A stretch of DNA of 64,000 nucleotides from Murinocardiopsis flavida. Its GTDB lineage: Bacteria > Actinomycetota > Actinomycetes > Streptosporangiales > Streptosporangiaceae. The stretch spans positions 124,001-188,000 of the forward strand of contig NZ_PYGA01000017.1 of assembly GCF_003014485.1 (NCBI RefSeq), given 5' to 3'. This document shows, piece by piece, positions 28,260-35,208 of this stretch (position 1 is the stretch's first letter; each line of letters starts with the position of its first letter). Made by a program: the position numbers and the translations under genes. Below the pieces are notes generated by a model. The model searched no databases and had not been told where the DNA came from. It saw only the letters and a program-made list of their open reading frames with translations.

Positions 28260-29240
28260 ATGCGCATCGTCGTCACCGGCGCGGCCGGCCGGCTGGGACG
28301 CACACTCGTCCAGCGGCTGGCGGCCGACGGACACCGGACCACCGGTGTGGACCTCGCCGCCCCGCGCGACCGGGCCGCCGGGGCCGAGCACGTCGTGCTC
28401 GGCCTGGACGACCGGGCGGGGCTCGCCGCGGCCTTCGACGGCGCCGACGCCGTCGTCCACCTCGCCGCCATGATGTCCTGGAACCCGGCCGAACTCACCG
28501 ACATGTTCCGGGTGAACGTGCTGGGCACCGCGCACGTCGCCGACGCCGCAGCCACCGCCGGCGCGCGGCTGGTCCACGCGAGCAGCGGCGAGGTGTACCC
28601 GGAGATCAAGCCCGACTACCAGCCGCTGGACGAGGAGCACCCCCGCAACCCCGCCAGCCTCTACGGCCTCACGAAGAAGCTCGACGAGGACATCGTCGAC
28701 TTCTACCGGCGCACGCGCGGCCTGCGCGCCGTCGTGCTGCGCTTCTCGCACTTCCAGGACGCCGCCGAGCTGCTGGACGAGCGCGGCTTCTTCTCGGGGC
28801 CGCGGTTCTTCCTGCACCGGCGCATCGAGCAGCAGCGCGGGTTCGGCAACGACGCCATGGTCGCCGCCCTGCTGCCGCACGCCGTCGAAGGGGAGACCCG
28901 GCTGCTGCTCTCCCGCGGCAGCGACGGCACCCCGTTCCGCATGGGCATCCTCGACACCCGCGACCTCGCGTCCGGGGTCATCGCGGCGATCGGCACCCCC
29001 GAGGCCGACGGCGAGGCGATCGGCATCGGCGCCGACGACTCCGTCGGCTTCGACGCCCTCGTCCCCGAGATGGCGAAGCGGACGGGGCTCGGCTACGCCG
29101 ACGTCGCGCTGCCCGCTCCGGCCGTCCACTACACCACCTCCAACCGCAAGGCCCGCGACCTGCTCGGGTTCGTCCCCGAATGGCCCATCGACCGGATGCT
29201 CGACGAGGCGGTCGCCGCGCGCGCCGCCCGGCTGGGCTGA
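28260..29240 (+). CDS. NAD-dependent epimerase/dehydratase family protein, possible uronate dehydrogenase
   Basis: This extended SDR of 326 residues has VVTGAAGRLGRTLVQRL (NAD binding), HASSGEVYPEIKP (catalytic serine region) and YGLTKKLDE (Tyr and Lys). With a lactonase, a dehydratase and an aldolase-family enzyme in the same regulon, oxidation of a uronic acid to an aldarolactone is the natural first step. It is, however, longer than typical uronate dehydrogenases (about 265-270 residues), so another sugar or sugar acid is possible. The ATG follows a GAGGAAGAGGGA site. It probably leads a unit with the transporter and lactonase downstream. Confidence 0.75.
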   Translation: MRIVVTGAAGRLGRTLVQRLAADGHRTTGVDLAAPRDRAAGAEHVVLGLDDRAGLAAAFDGADAVVHLAAMMSWNPAELTDMFRVNVLGTAHVADAAATAGARLVHASSGEVYPEIKPDYQPLDEEHPRNPASLYGLTKKLDEDIVDFYRRTRGLRAVVLRFSHFQDAAELLDERGFFSGPRFFLHRRIEQQRGFGNDAMVAALLPHAVEGETRLLLSRGSDGTPFRMGILDTRDLASGVIAAIGTPEADGEAIGIGADDSVGFDALVPEMAKRTGLGYADVALPAPAVHYTTSNRKARDLLGFVPEWPIDRMLDEAVAARAARLG

Positions 29241-29368
29241 CGGCCGCCACCCCTCCGCGGCCGCCACCCCTCCGCGGCCGACGGCGCGCGAGCGGCGCAG
29301 CGGCGCAGCGGCGCGGACCGCGGCCCGCGCGTCCTCCGCGACCCTTCGAGAAAGGCGAGTGTCCTGCC

Positions 29369-30694
29369 ATGGCAGAGCAGACCTCCCCGGCGGCGGGAGC
29401 CGACCACGGCACGCCCCCCACGCGGCAGGAGACCCGAAAGGTCATGCTCGCGGCGGGGATGGGCCACTTCGTGGAATGGTTCGAGATGGGGATCTACGGC
29501 ACCCTCTCGACCGTCATCGCACTGAACTTCTTCCCCGCGGGCGACGGCGCGAGCGCGCTGCTGTCGACCTTCGCGGTGTTCGCCGTGGGCTTCCTGATCC
29601 GCCCGCTCGGCGGGTTCTTCTTCGGCCCGCTCGCCGACCGGATCGGCCGCAACCGGGTCCTCGCCCTCATCGTGATGCTGACCTCGGGCGCGACCTTCGC
29701 CATCGGCGTCATCCCCACCTACGCCTCCATCGGGGCGCTGGCGACCGGCCTGCTGGTGCTCGCGCGGCTGGTCCAGGGCTTCGCCGCCGGCGGCGAGTCG
29801 TCCAGCGCCGTCACCCTGCTCTTCGAGTACGCGCCGAAGAACCGGCGCGGCTACCTGACGAGCTGGGTGGACGTCTTCGGGTTCGCGGCGTTCGTGTTCG
29901 GATCGGGCCTGGTGCTGGCCATGACCATCGCGCTGGGCGACACCGCGATGCAGGAATGGGCTTGGCGGGTGCCGTTCCTGCTCGCCCTGCCGCTCGGCCT
30001 GGTGGGGCTCTACCTGCGGACCAGGCTGGAGGACAGCCCGGAGTTCCGCCGGATGGAGGCGCTGGGCGAGGTCACGGAGTCGCCGGTGCGCGAGACGTTC
30101 CGCACGGGGACCAAGGCGATGCTGGTGCTCGCCGGGATGGTCGTCATCAAGGCCGTGGCGCACTGGACGCTCCAGACCTACATGATCAGCTACCTCCAGG
30201 ACCCGATGGGGTTCACGACGCTCCAGTCGTTCACGGCGGGGACCATCTGCCTGCTGGTCGTCGCCGTACTCGTCCCGTTCATGGGGCGGCTGAGCGACCG
30301 GGTCGGCCGCAAGCCGCTGCTCATCGCGGGCGCGGGCGGGTTCGTGCTGTTCAGCTACCCGGCGTTCTGGCTGATGTCGCTGCACAGCACCGTTCTGGCG
30401 ATCGCCGCGATGGTCCTGCTCGGCGTGCTGATCGCCGCGTTCGACGGCGCCGTAAGCGCCGCCATGGCCGAGCTGTTCCCGCCGCGGGTGCGCAGCGGTG
30501 CCATCGCCATCCCGTACAACATCTCGGTGTCGCTGTTCGGCGGCACGGCGCCCTACATCGCGACCTCACTGGTCGTGTCGACCGGCTACGACCTCTCCCC
30601 GGCGTTCTACGTGATGGGGGTCGCGCTGATCTCGCTGATCACGGTGCTCCGCATCCGCGAGACCGCCGGGCCGCGCGCCCGCGCCGGGGCGTGA
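29369..30694 (+). CDS. MHS-family MFS transporter, copy 2
   Basis: This 441-residue proton symporter has the same helix and loop plan as copy 1: GHFVEWFEMGIYG, DRIGRNRVLA and DRVGRKPLLIAG. The two differ mainly in loops and a few helices, which may reflect different substrates. The start ATGGCAGAG follows AGAAAGGCGAG. The lactonase gene begins one base after its stop, so the two are translationally coupled. The 128-base gap before it holds short direct repeats (GCCGCCACCCCTCCGCG twice). Confidence 0.9.
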   Translation: MAEQTSPAAGADHGTPPTRQETRKVMLAAGMGHFVEWFEMGIYGTLSTVIALNFFPAGDGASALLSTFAVFAVGFLIRPLGGFFFGPLADRIGRNRVLALIVMLTSGATFAIGVIPTYASIGALATGLLVLARLVQGFAAGGESSSAVTLLFEYAPKNRRGYLTSWVDVFGFAAFVFGSGLVLAMTIALGDTAMQEWAWRVPFLLALPLGLVGLYLRTRLEDSPEFRRMEALGEVTESPVRETFRTGTKAMLVLAGMVVIKAVAHWTLQTYMISYLQDPMGFTTLQSFTAGTICLLVVAVLVPFMGRLSDRVGRKPLLIAGAGGFVLFSYPAFWLMSLHSTVLAIAAMVLLGVLIAAFDGAVSAAMAELFPPRVRSGAIAIPYNISVSLFGGTAPYIATSLVVSTGYDLSPAFYVMGVALISLITVLRIRETAGPRARAGA

Positions 30695-30695
30695 G

Positions 30696-31544
30696 GTGAT
30701 CCCGGTCGACCAGGTCACCGCGCCCCTCGCCGATCACGGCGAGGGGCCGGTGTGGTCGCCGGAGAACGGCGGCCTGCTCTGGGTCGACATGCGGGCGGGG
30801 GACCTCCTCACGCTGGACCCGGGGAGCGGAGCGGTGCGCCGCCGCAACGTCGCCGGGTTCCTCGCGGCGGTGCGGCCCCGCGCCGGGGGCGGGCTGGTCG
30901 CCGCGGTGCGGCGGGGCTTCGCGCTGGTCGAACCGGACGGCTCCGTGCGCGGCCTCGGCGCGCTGTGGTCCGATCCCGCCGTGCGGATGAACGACGGCGG
31001 GTGCGACCCCGACGGCCGGTTCTACTGCGGCACCCTCTCCGCGCCCGGGGCTCCGCCCGGCGGGCTGTACCGGCTCGACCCCGGCGGCGGGGCCACCCGG
31101 GTGCTCGACGGGGTGCGGGTCTCCAACGGGCTGGGCTTCAGCCCGGACGGCCGCACCTGCTATCACACCGACACGGCGGCCGGCCGGATCGACGCCCTCG
31201 ACTACGAAGGCGGCGAGCTGCGCGGCCGGCGCCCGTTCGCGCGCATCCCCGCCTCCGACGGCGCCCCCGACGGGCTCGCCGTCGACGCCGAGGGCGGGGT
31301 GTGGACCGCACTGTGGGGCGGTGGCGCCGTCCGCCGGTACGCACCCGACGGGGTGCCGGACGCCGTGGTGGCCGTGCCCGTGCGCGCCGCTACGGCATGC
31401 GCGTTCGGCGGCCCCGACCTCGGCGACCTGTACATCACCACCTCGCGCCGCGGCGCCGACCCGGGCGAGGCGGGCACCGCCGGCGCGGTGTTCCGCTGCC
31501 GGCCGGGGGTGGCCGGCGCGACGGCGGCGCCGTTCCGCGGGTGA
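30696..31544 (+). CDS. SMP-30/gluconolactonase family lactonase
   Basis: The 282-residue six-bladed propeller enzyme is expected to hydrolyse sugar lactones with a divalent metal. Metal-ligand motifs are visible: GEGPVW (Glu), RMNDGGCDPDGRFYCGT, VSNGLGFSPDG (Asn) and ASDGAPDGLAVDAEG (Asp). The GTG start sits directly after the transporter stop. In the pathway it would open the lactone made by the dehydrogenase to the free acid, which the enolase-superfamily enzyme then dehydrates. Confidence 0.9.
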   Translation: MIPVDQVTAPLADHGEGPVWSPENGGLLWVDMRAGDLLTLDPGSGAVRRRNVAGFLAAVRPRAGGGLVAAVRRGFALVEPDGSVRGLGALWSDPAVRMNDGGCDPDGRFYCGTLSAPGAPPGGLYRLDPGGGATRVLDGVRVSNGLGFSPDGRTCYHTDTAAGRIDALDYEGGELRGRRPFARIPASDGAPDGLAVDAEGGVWTALWGGGAVRRYAPDGVPDAVVAVPVRAATACAFGGPDLGDLYITTSRRGADPGEAGTAGAVFRCRPGVAGATAAPFRG

Positions 31545-31643
31545 GGCCGCCGGGCGGCGCGCGCCGCAGCGGTCCCGCCCGCGGCGGAACCCCGTGATCC
31601 GGCGGCCGCGGGACACGTAGAGTGCACTGGAAAATCCGAATCC

Positions 31644-31658
31644 TGCATGGCTCATGCA
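31644..31658. promoter_or_regulatory. Probable IclR operator, copy 3 (regulator's own promoter)
   Basis: TGCATGGCTCATGCA, extended by C and G to CTGCATGGCTCATGCAG, matches the two other sites. It lies 24 bases before the IclR start codon, where it would allow autoregulation. Confidence 0.75.
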
Positions 31659-31682
31659 GGACCGAGCGGAGAAGGAGGCCGC

Positions 31683-32474
31683 GTGGCCGTCGAACAGAGC
31701 GGCAACCAGTCGGTGGAGCGCGCCGTTGCGGTGCTGCGCGCGTTCCTCGCGGAGCGGCCCGAGCTGCGCGTGTCCGACATCGCCCGGCTCACCGGTATCG
31801 GCCAGTCCACGGTGTCGCGGCTGCTCGCCACCCTGGAGGCCGGCGGCCTGGTCGCCCGCGACGAGGCGAGCGGCTTCTTCCGGCTCGGCATGGACCACCT
31901 CTCGCTGGCCGCCGTCGCGCTCAACAACCACCCCGTGCACCGCGAGGCCCGCCCGGTGGCGCAGCGCCTCGCCGGCCGGCTGGGGCTGGGCGCCAACGTC
32001 GCCGTGCGCGACGGCGCGGCACTGTTCTACCTGTGCAACTTCGAGGGGGAGCTCGCACCGAAGTCGCACGTGCTCATGGGCTCCCGCAACCCGCTGCACG
32101 CCACCGGGCTGGGCAAGTGCCTGATGCTCTCGCTCGCACCCGACGGCGTCCGCGCACTGCTCGGGGCGGACCTGCCCTCCTACACCTCGGCCACGCGCAC
32201 CGACCACGAGAGCCTCGCCGCCGACCTGGAGCAGGGCCGGACCCGCGGCTACACGACCGAGGTCGAGGAGCTGGCGCTCGGCCGCGCCTGCGTCGCCGCG
32301 CCCATCCGCGACGGATCGGGCGGGGTCGTCGCCGCGCTGTCGCTGTCGGGCCCGCTCAGCGCGATCGACCTCGCCCGCCGCGAGGCGGTGCTGGCGTCGG
32401 AGGTCATCGAGGCGGCCGACCGCATCAGCCTCGCACTGGGCTACCAGGCCCACCGGTTCACCCCGGCCCGGTGA
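31683..32474 (+). CDS. IclR-family regulator of the sugar-acid cluster
   Basis: The GTG at 31683 follows GGAGG and gives 263 residues. The N-terminal winged HTH runs over SVERAVAVLRAFLAERPELR and VSDIARLTGIGQSTVSRLL. The rest is the GAF-like effector domain with LHATGLGKCLMLSLAPDG, DLEQGRTRGYTTEVEEL and the final VVAALSLSGPLSAID strand. IclR proteins bind catabolic promoters and respond to the pathway substrate or an intermediate. Three matching palindromes, two in front of the catabolic arms and one here, mark its likely regulon. Confidence 0.92.
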   Translation: MAVEQSGNQSVERAVAVLRAFLAERPELRVSDIARLTGIGQSTVSRLLATLEAGGLVARDEASGFFRLGMDHLSLAAVALNNHPVHREARPVAQRLAGRLGLGANVAVRDGAALFYLCNFEGELAPKSHVLMGSRNPLHATGLGKCLMLSLAPDGVRALLGADLPSYTSATRTDHESLAADLEQGRTRGYTTEVEELALGRACVAAPIRDGSGGVVAALSLSGPLSAIDLARREAVLASEVIEAADRISLALGYQAHRFTPAR

Positions 32475-32504
32475 CCCCGGGCCAGTGACCCCGGCCCCCG
32501 CCGG

Positions 32505-33161
32505 TCACGCGTCGCGCTCGGGCGCCGCCGGTTCGGGGGCCTCCGGTTCGGGCGGCAGGCCGGCGAGGAGCCGCAGGGCCACGCGGTAGAGGTCCAGCGG
32601 GGCGCCCGCGGGATCGGCCATGTTGACCAGCGCGACGCCGAGGTCCAGGGCGTTGAACAGGCGGGTCACCGAGGTGTCGGGCAGCCCGGCCAGCCCGCTG
32701 CCCTCGGGGACGAGCCGCCGGATGTACTCGGCGGAGTCCCGCGCGGAGTCGGCGTACAGCTCGGCGAGTTGCGCGCGGACGGCGGGCTGGTGCCGGCCGA
32801 GCAGGATGAACTCGATGAGCACCCAGGCGAAGTCGTACCGCTCGCCGCTCGACGCCACCCGCACCCATTCGCGCCCCCAGGCGTCCACACGCTCGGCGGG
32901 GCTGAGGCCGCCGTCGGCCAGGATCCCGGCGAACCGGGTCTGCTCGGGCCCGTCCGACCGGTGCCGGATGACCTGGGTGATCAGGTCCTCCTTGCCGTCG
33001 AAGTTGGAGTAGACGGCCCCCTTGGTCAGCCCCGCCTCGCGGGCGACGTCGTCGAGCGTGCCCTTGGTGATCCCCTCGCGTGCGAACACGCGCTCCGCGG
33101 CGAGCAGCAACCGCACCCGGTTGCGCTCCTGCTGCTCCCGCCGGGTCAGCCGTTCGGCCAC
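32505..33161 (-). CDS. TetR-family repressor of the adjacent ABC exporter
   Basis: The GTG start (VAERLTRREQQERN) after GAGGGG gives 218 residues. The HTH is ITKGTLDDVAREAGLTKGAV followed by YSNFDGKEDL, canonical for TetR. The C-terminal ligand domain is helical and variable, ending in a Glu/Pro-rich tail. It faces the ABC genes across 103 bases containing a double palindrome, so it probably represses both directions. Its stop lies 30 bases from the convergent IclR gene. Confidence 0.92.
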   Translation of the reverse strand: MAERLTRREQQERNRVRLLLAAERVFAREGITKGTLDDVAREAGLTKGAVYSNFDGKEDLITQVIRHRSDGPEQTRFAGILADGGLSPAERVDAWGREWVRVASSGERYDFAWVLIEFILLGRHQPAVRAQLAELYADSARDSAEYIRRLVPEGSGLAGLPDTSVTRLFNALDLGVALVNMADPAGAPLDLYRVALRLLAGLPPEPEAPEPAAPERDA

Positions 33162-33192
33162 CGTCGCCCCCTCGTCCGCCGGACACACGCCC

Positions 33193-33220
33193 TTGACACG
33201 CGGCAGGATATCCGAATACT
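33193..33220 (+). promoter_or_regulatory. Promoter of the ABC exporter genes
   Basis: TTGACA at 33193-33198 and AATACT at 33215-33220 are separated by 16 bases. The -10 box is also the first half-site of the TetR palindrome, so bound repressor would block polymerase directly. Confidence 0.6.
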
Positions 33221-33248
33221 GAAAAGTATTCGAATACTCAATAGTATT
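33215..33248. promoter_or_regulatory. Twin TetR operators
   Basis: Two palindromes of one design, AATACTGAAAAGTATT (33215-33230) and AATACTCAATAGTATT (33233-33248), lie with a centre-to-centre distance of 18 bases. They are AT-rich islands in a very GC-rich context and sit between the tetR and ABC start codons. TetR dimers would bind both, probably cooperatively. Confidence 0.85.
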
Positions 33249-33264
33249 TGAAATGTGGTGTCCC

Positions 33265-34215
33265 ATGGCAGTCCTCGAAGTCGACCATCTGGTCAAGCGC
33301 TATCGGCGCGGGCCGCGCGCCAACGACGGTGTGACCCTGCGCGCGGAGGAGGGCGAGGTCCTGGGTCTCCTCGGTCACAACGGCGCCGGCAAGACCACGC
33401 TCATCAACCAGGTCGTCGGCCTGGCCCGGCCGACATCCGGCACGATCCGGCTCGCCGGCGGGGACCCCGTCGCCGACCCCGCGTCCGCCCGCGCGGCCTG
33501 CGCGCTGATGCCCCAGTCCCAGGTCCCGCTCGACGGGATCACCCCGCGCCAGGCCGTCGAGACGACGGCCCGGATCCGCGGCGCACCCCGGCAACGCGCG
33601 CGGGCGCGCACCGGGGACCTGCTCGCGGCGCTCGACATCGAGGAATGGGCCGACACCGCGGGCGAGCACCTGTCCGGGGGAGTGCGGCGCCTCACCGCGT
33701 TCGCCATGACCGCGGCCGAACCCGGGCGGCTGGTGATCATGGACGAACCCACCAACGACGTCGACCCGGTACGCCGGCGCCTGCTGTGGGCGCAGGTCCG
33801 GGCGCTCGCTGCGGGCGGCCGCGCGGTCCTCCTGGTCACCCACAACGTGGCCGAGGCCGAGCGCAGCGCGGACCGGCTGGCCGTCATGGACTCCGGGCGG
33901 GTGGTCGCCGAGGGCACGCCCGCCGGGCTGCGCGCCGGTGTCGCGGGGGACCTGCGGCTCGACCTGCTCATGGCCGATGCCGACGCGCCCGAGGTGGCGT
34001 TCGCCGGGGCCGGGCGGCCGCACCGCGTCGGGCGCCGGATCATCGTGCCCCTCCCCGCCGATGCGGCCGACGCCGCACTCGCCTGTGCGCAGCGCCTGCG
34101 CGCGGCCGGGCGGATCGAGGAGTTCGCGCTGACGCCCGTCAGCCTGGAGGACGTCTACATCGGGCTGGTCGGCGGCGGCAGCGAGGAGGGGCACCATGGC
34201 GCACTGGCTGCGTAG
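33265..34215 (+). CDS. ABC transporter ATP-binding protein
   Basis: The 316-residue ATPase has Walker A GHNGAGKTTLI, signature HLSGGVRRLTAF (a variant of LSGGQ) and Walker B RLVIMDEPTNDVD with switch histidine in LLVTHNVAEAE. The C-terminal extension is typical of DrrA/NatA-like export ATPases, whose permease is a separate gene. Start MAVLEVDHL is chosen over an ATG 12 bases earlier that would add Met-Trp-Cys-Pro. It overlaps the permease gene by 20 bases. The substrate is not evident; drug efflux under TetR control is the common case. Confidence 0.93.
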   Translation: MAVLEVDHLVKRYRRGPRANDGVTLRAEEGEVLGLLGHNGAGKTTLINQVVGLARPTSGTIRLAGGDPVADPASARAACALMPQSQVPLDGITPRQAVETTARIRGAPRQRARARTGDLLAALDIEEWADTAGEHLSGGVRRLTAFAMTAAEPGRLVIMDEPTNDVDPVRRRLLWAQVRALAAGGRAVLLVTHNVAEAERSADRLAVMDSGRVVAEGTPAGLRAGVAGDLRLDLLMADADAPEVAFAGAGRPHRVGRRIIVPLPADAADAALACAQRLRAAGRIEEFALTPVSLEDVYIGLVGGGSEEGHHGALAA

Positions 34216-34933
34216 CTACGCCCTGCTGCTGAAGTGGAACGTCCTCGGCCTGCGCCTCATGCTGCCGTTCTTCGTCGCCGTCCAGGTCGTGTTGTCGGTC
34301 GGCATCGTGGTCGGGTTCTCGTTCCTCGTGCCCGACCTCGACCGCACCGCGGCCCTGTACCTCTCCACCGGCGCCCCCACTGTCAACCTGGTGCTCGTCG
34401 GGATGGTGCTCACTCCCAACGGGATCAGCACGAAGAAGCAGACGGGCGCGTTCGACCACCAGCGGGCGCTGCCGGTCCCGCGCCTGGCGCTGCTCGCCGC
34501 CGACACCACCCTGTGGATCGCCGCGGCCGTGCCCGGTGTCGTCGCCGGGCTCGGGGTCGCGGTCCTGCGGTTCGACATCAGCCTCACGATCGGCTGGACC
34601 GCCGTCCCCGCGCTGCTCCTGGTGGCGCTGACCTGCACCACGCTGGGCTACGCGCTGGCATACACCGCCACGCCGATGGTCACGGCCCTGGTGGCGCAGA
34701 TGGTGGTGTTCTTCACACTGATGTTCTCGCCGATCAACTTCCCCGCGGACCGGCTGCCCGAATGGTTCCAGGCGGTCCACGCGGTCCTGCCCTTCGCGCC
34801 CATGGCCCAGGCCGTCAGGGAGAGCCTCGCCGTACCGCCCGGCGGGCCGGCGGTCCTCCCGTTCGCCGTGCTCGCGGCCTACTGCGCACTCGGATTCGCG
34901 GTCTCCTACGCGGCCATGCTGCGCCGTCCGTGA
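34196..34933 (+). CDS. ABC-2 type transporter permease
   Basis: The 245-residue protein has six hydrophobic segments, beginning LKWNVLGLRLMLPFFVAVQ, and the ABC-2 region MFSPINFPADRLPEW followed by AVLPFAPMAQAVRESL before the last helices. It pairs with the ATPase just upstream to form an exporter. A hairpin terminator follows 63 bases after its stop. Confidence 0.9.
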   Translation: MAHWLRSYALLLKWNVLGLRLMLPFFVAVQVVLSVGIVVGFSFLVPDLDRTAALYLSTGAPTVNLVLVGMVLTPNGISTKKQTGAFDHQRALPVPRLALLAADTTLWIAAAVPGVVAGLGVAVLRFDISLTIGWTAVPALLLVALTCTTLGYALAYTATPMVTALVAQMVVFFTLMFSPINFPADRLPEWFQAVHAVLPFAPMAQAVRESLAVPPGGPAVLPFAVLAAYCALGFAVSYAAMLRRP

Positions 34934-34996
34934 CCGATTGGTACGAAACGGCGGGGACCAGGGGGATTTGAGGTAACAGAGAGGATTCTTCGGACT

Positions 34997-35024
34997 CGGG
35001 GGACAACCGGTCGTTTGTCCCCCG
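34997..35024 (+). terminator. Terminator after the ABC exporter operon
   Basis: CGGGGGACAA and TTGTCCCCCG form a perfect 10-base-pair stem with an 8-base loop, followed by CGTCTTCTTT. The rest of the gap up to 35208 shows no gene. Confidence 0.8.
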
Positions 35025-35208
35025 CGTCTTCTTTCCGAGGAAAGACGTTCGCCGCCTTTTGTACGGGCGTCGTTCACCTGTCCGGTCGCGCTCGTCGACC
35101 AGGTCCGAATGGGCGCCCGGAGCCGGCGCCGCGAACCCGCGCCGTCCTCGCAACACCCGCGCATACCGCGGGTCCGCCGTGCTGTAGTGCAATTACCGGG
35201 AGATGTGT

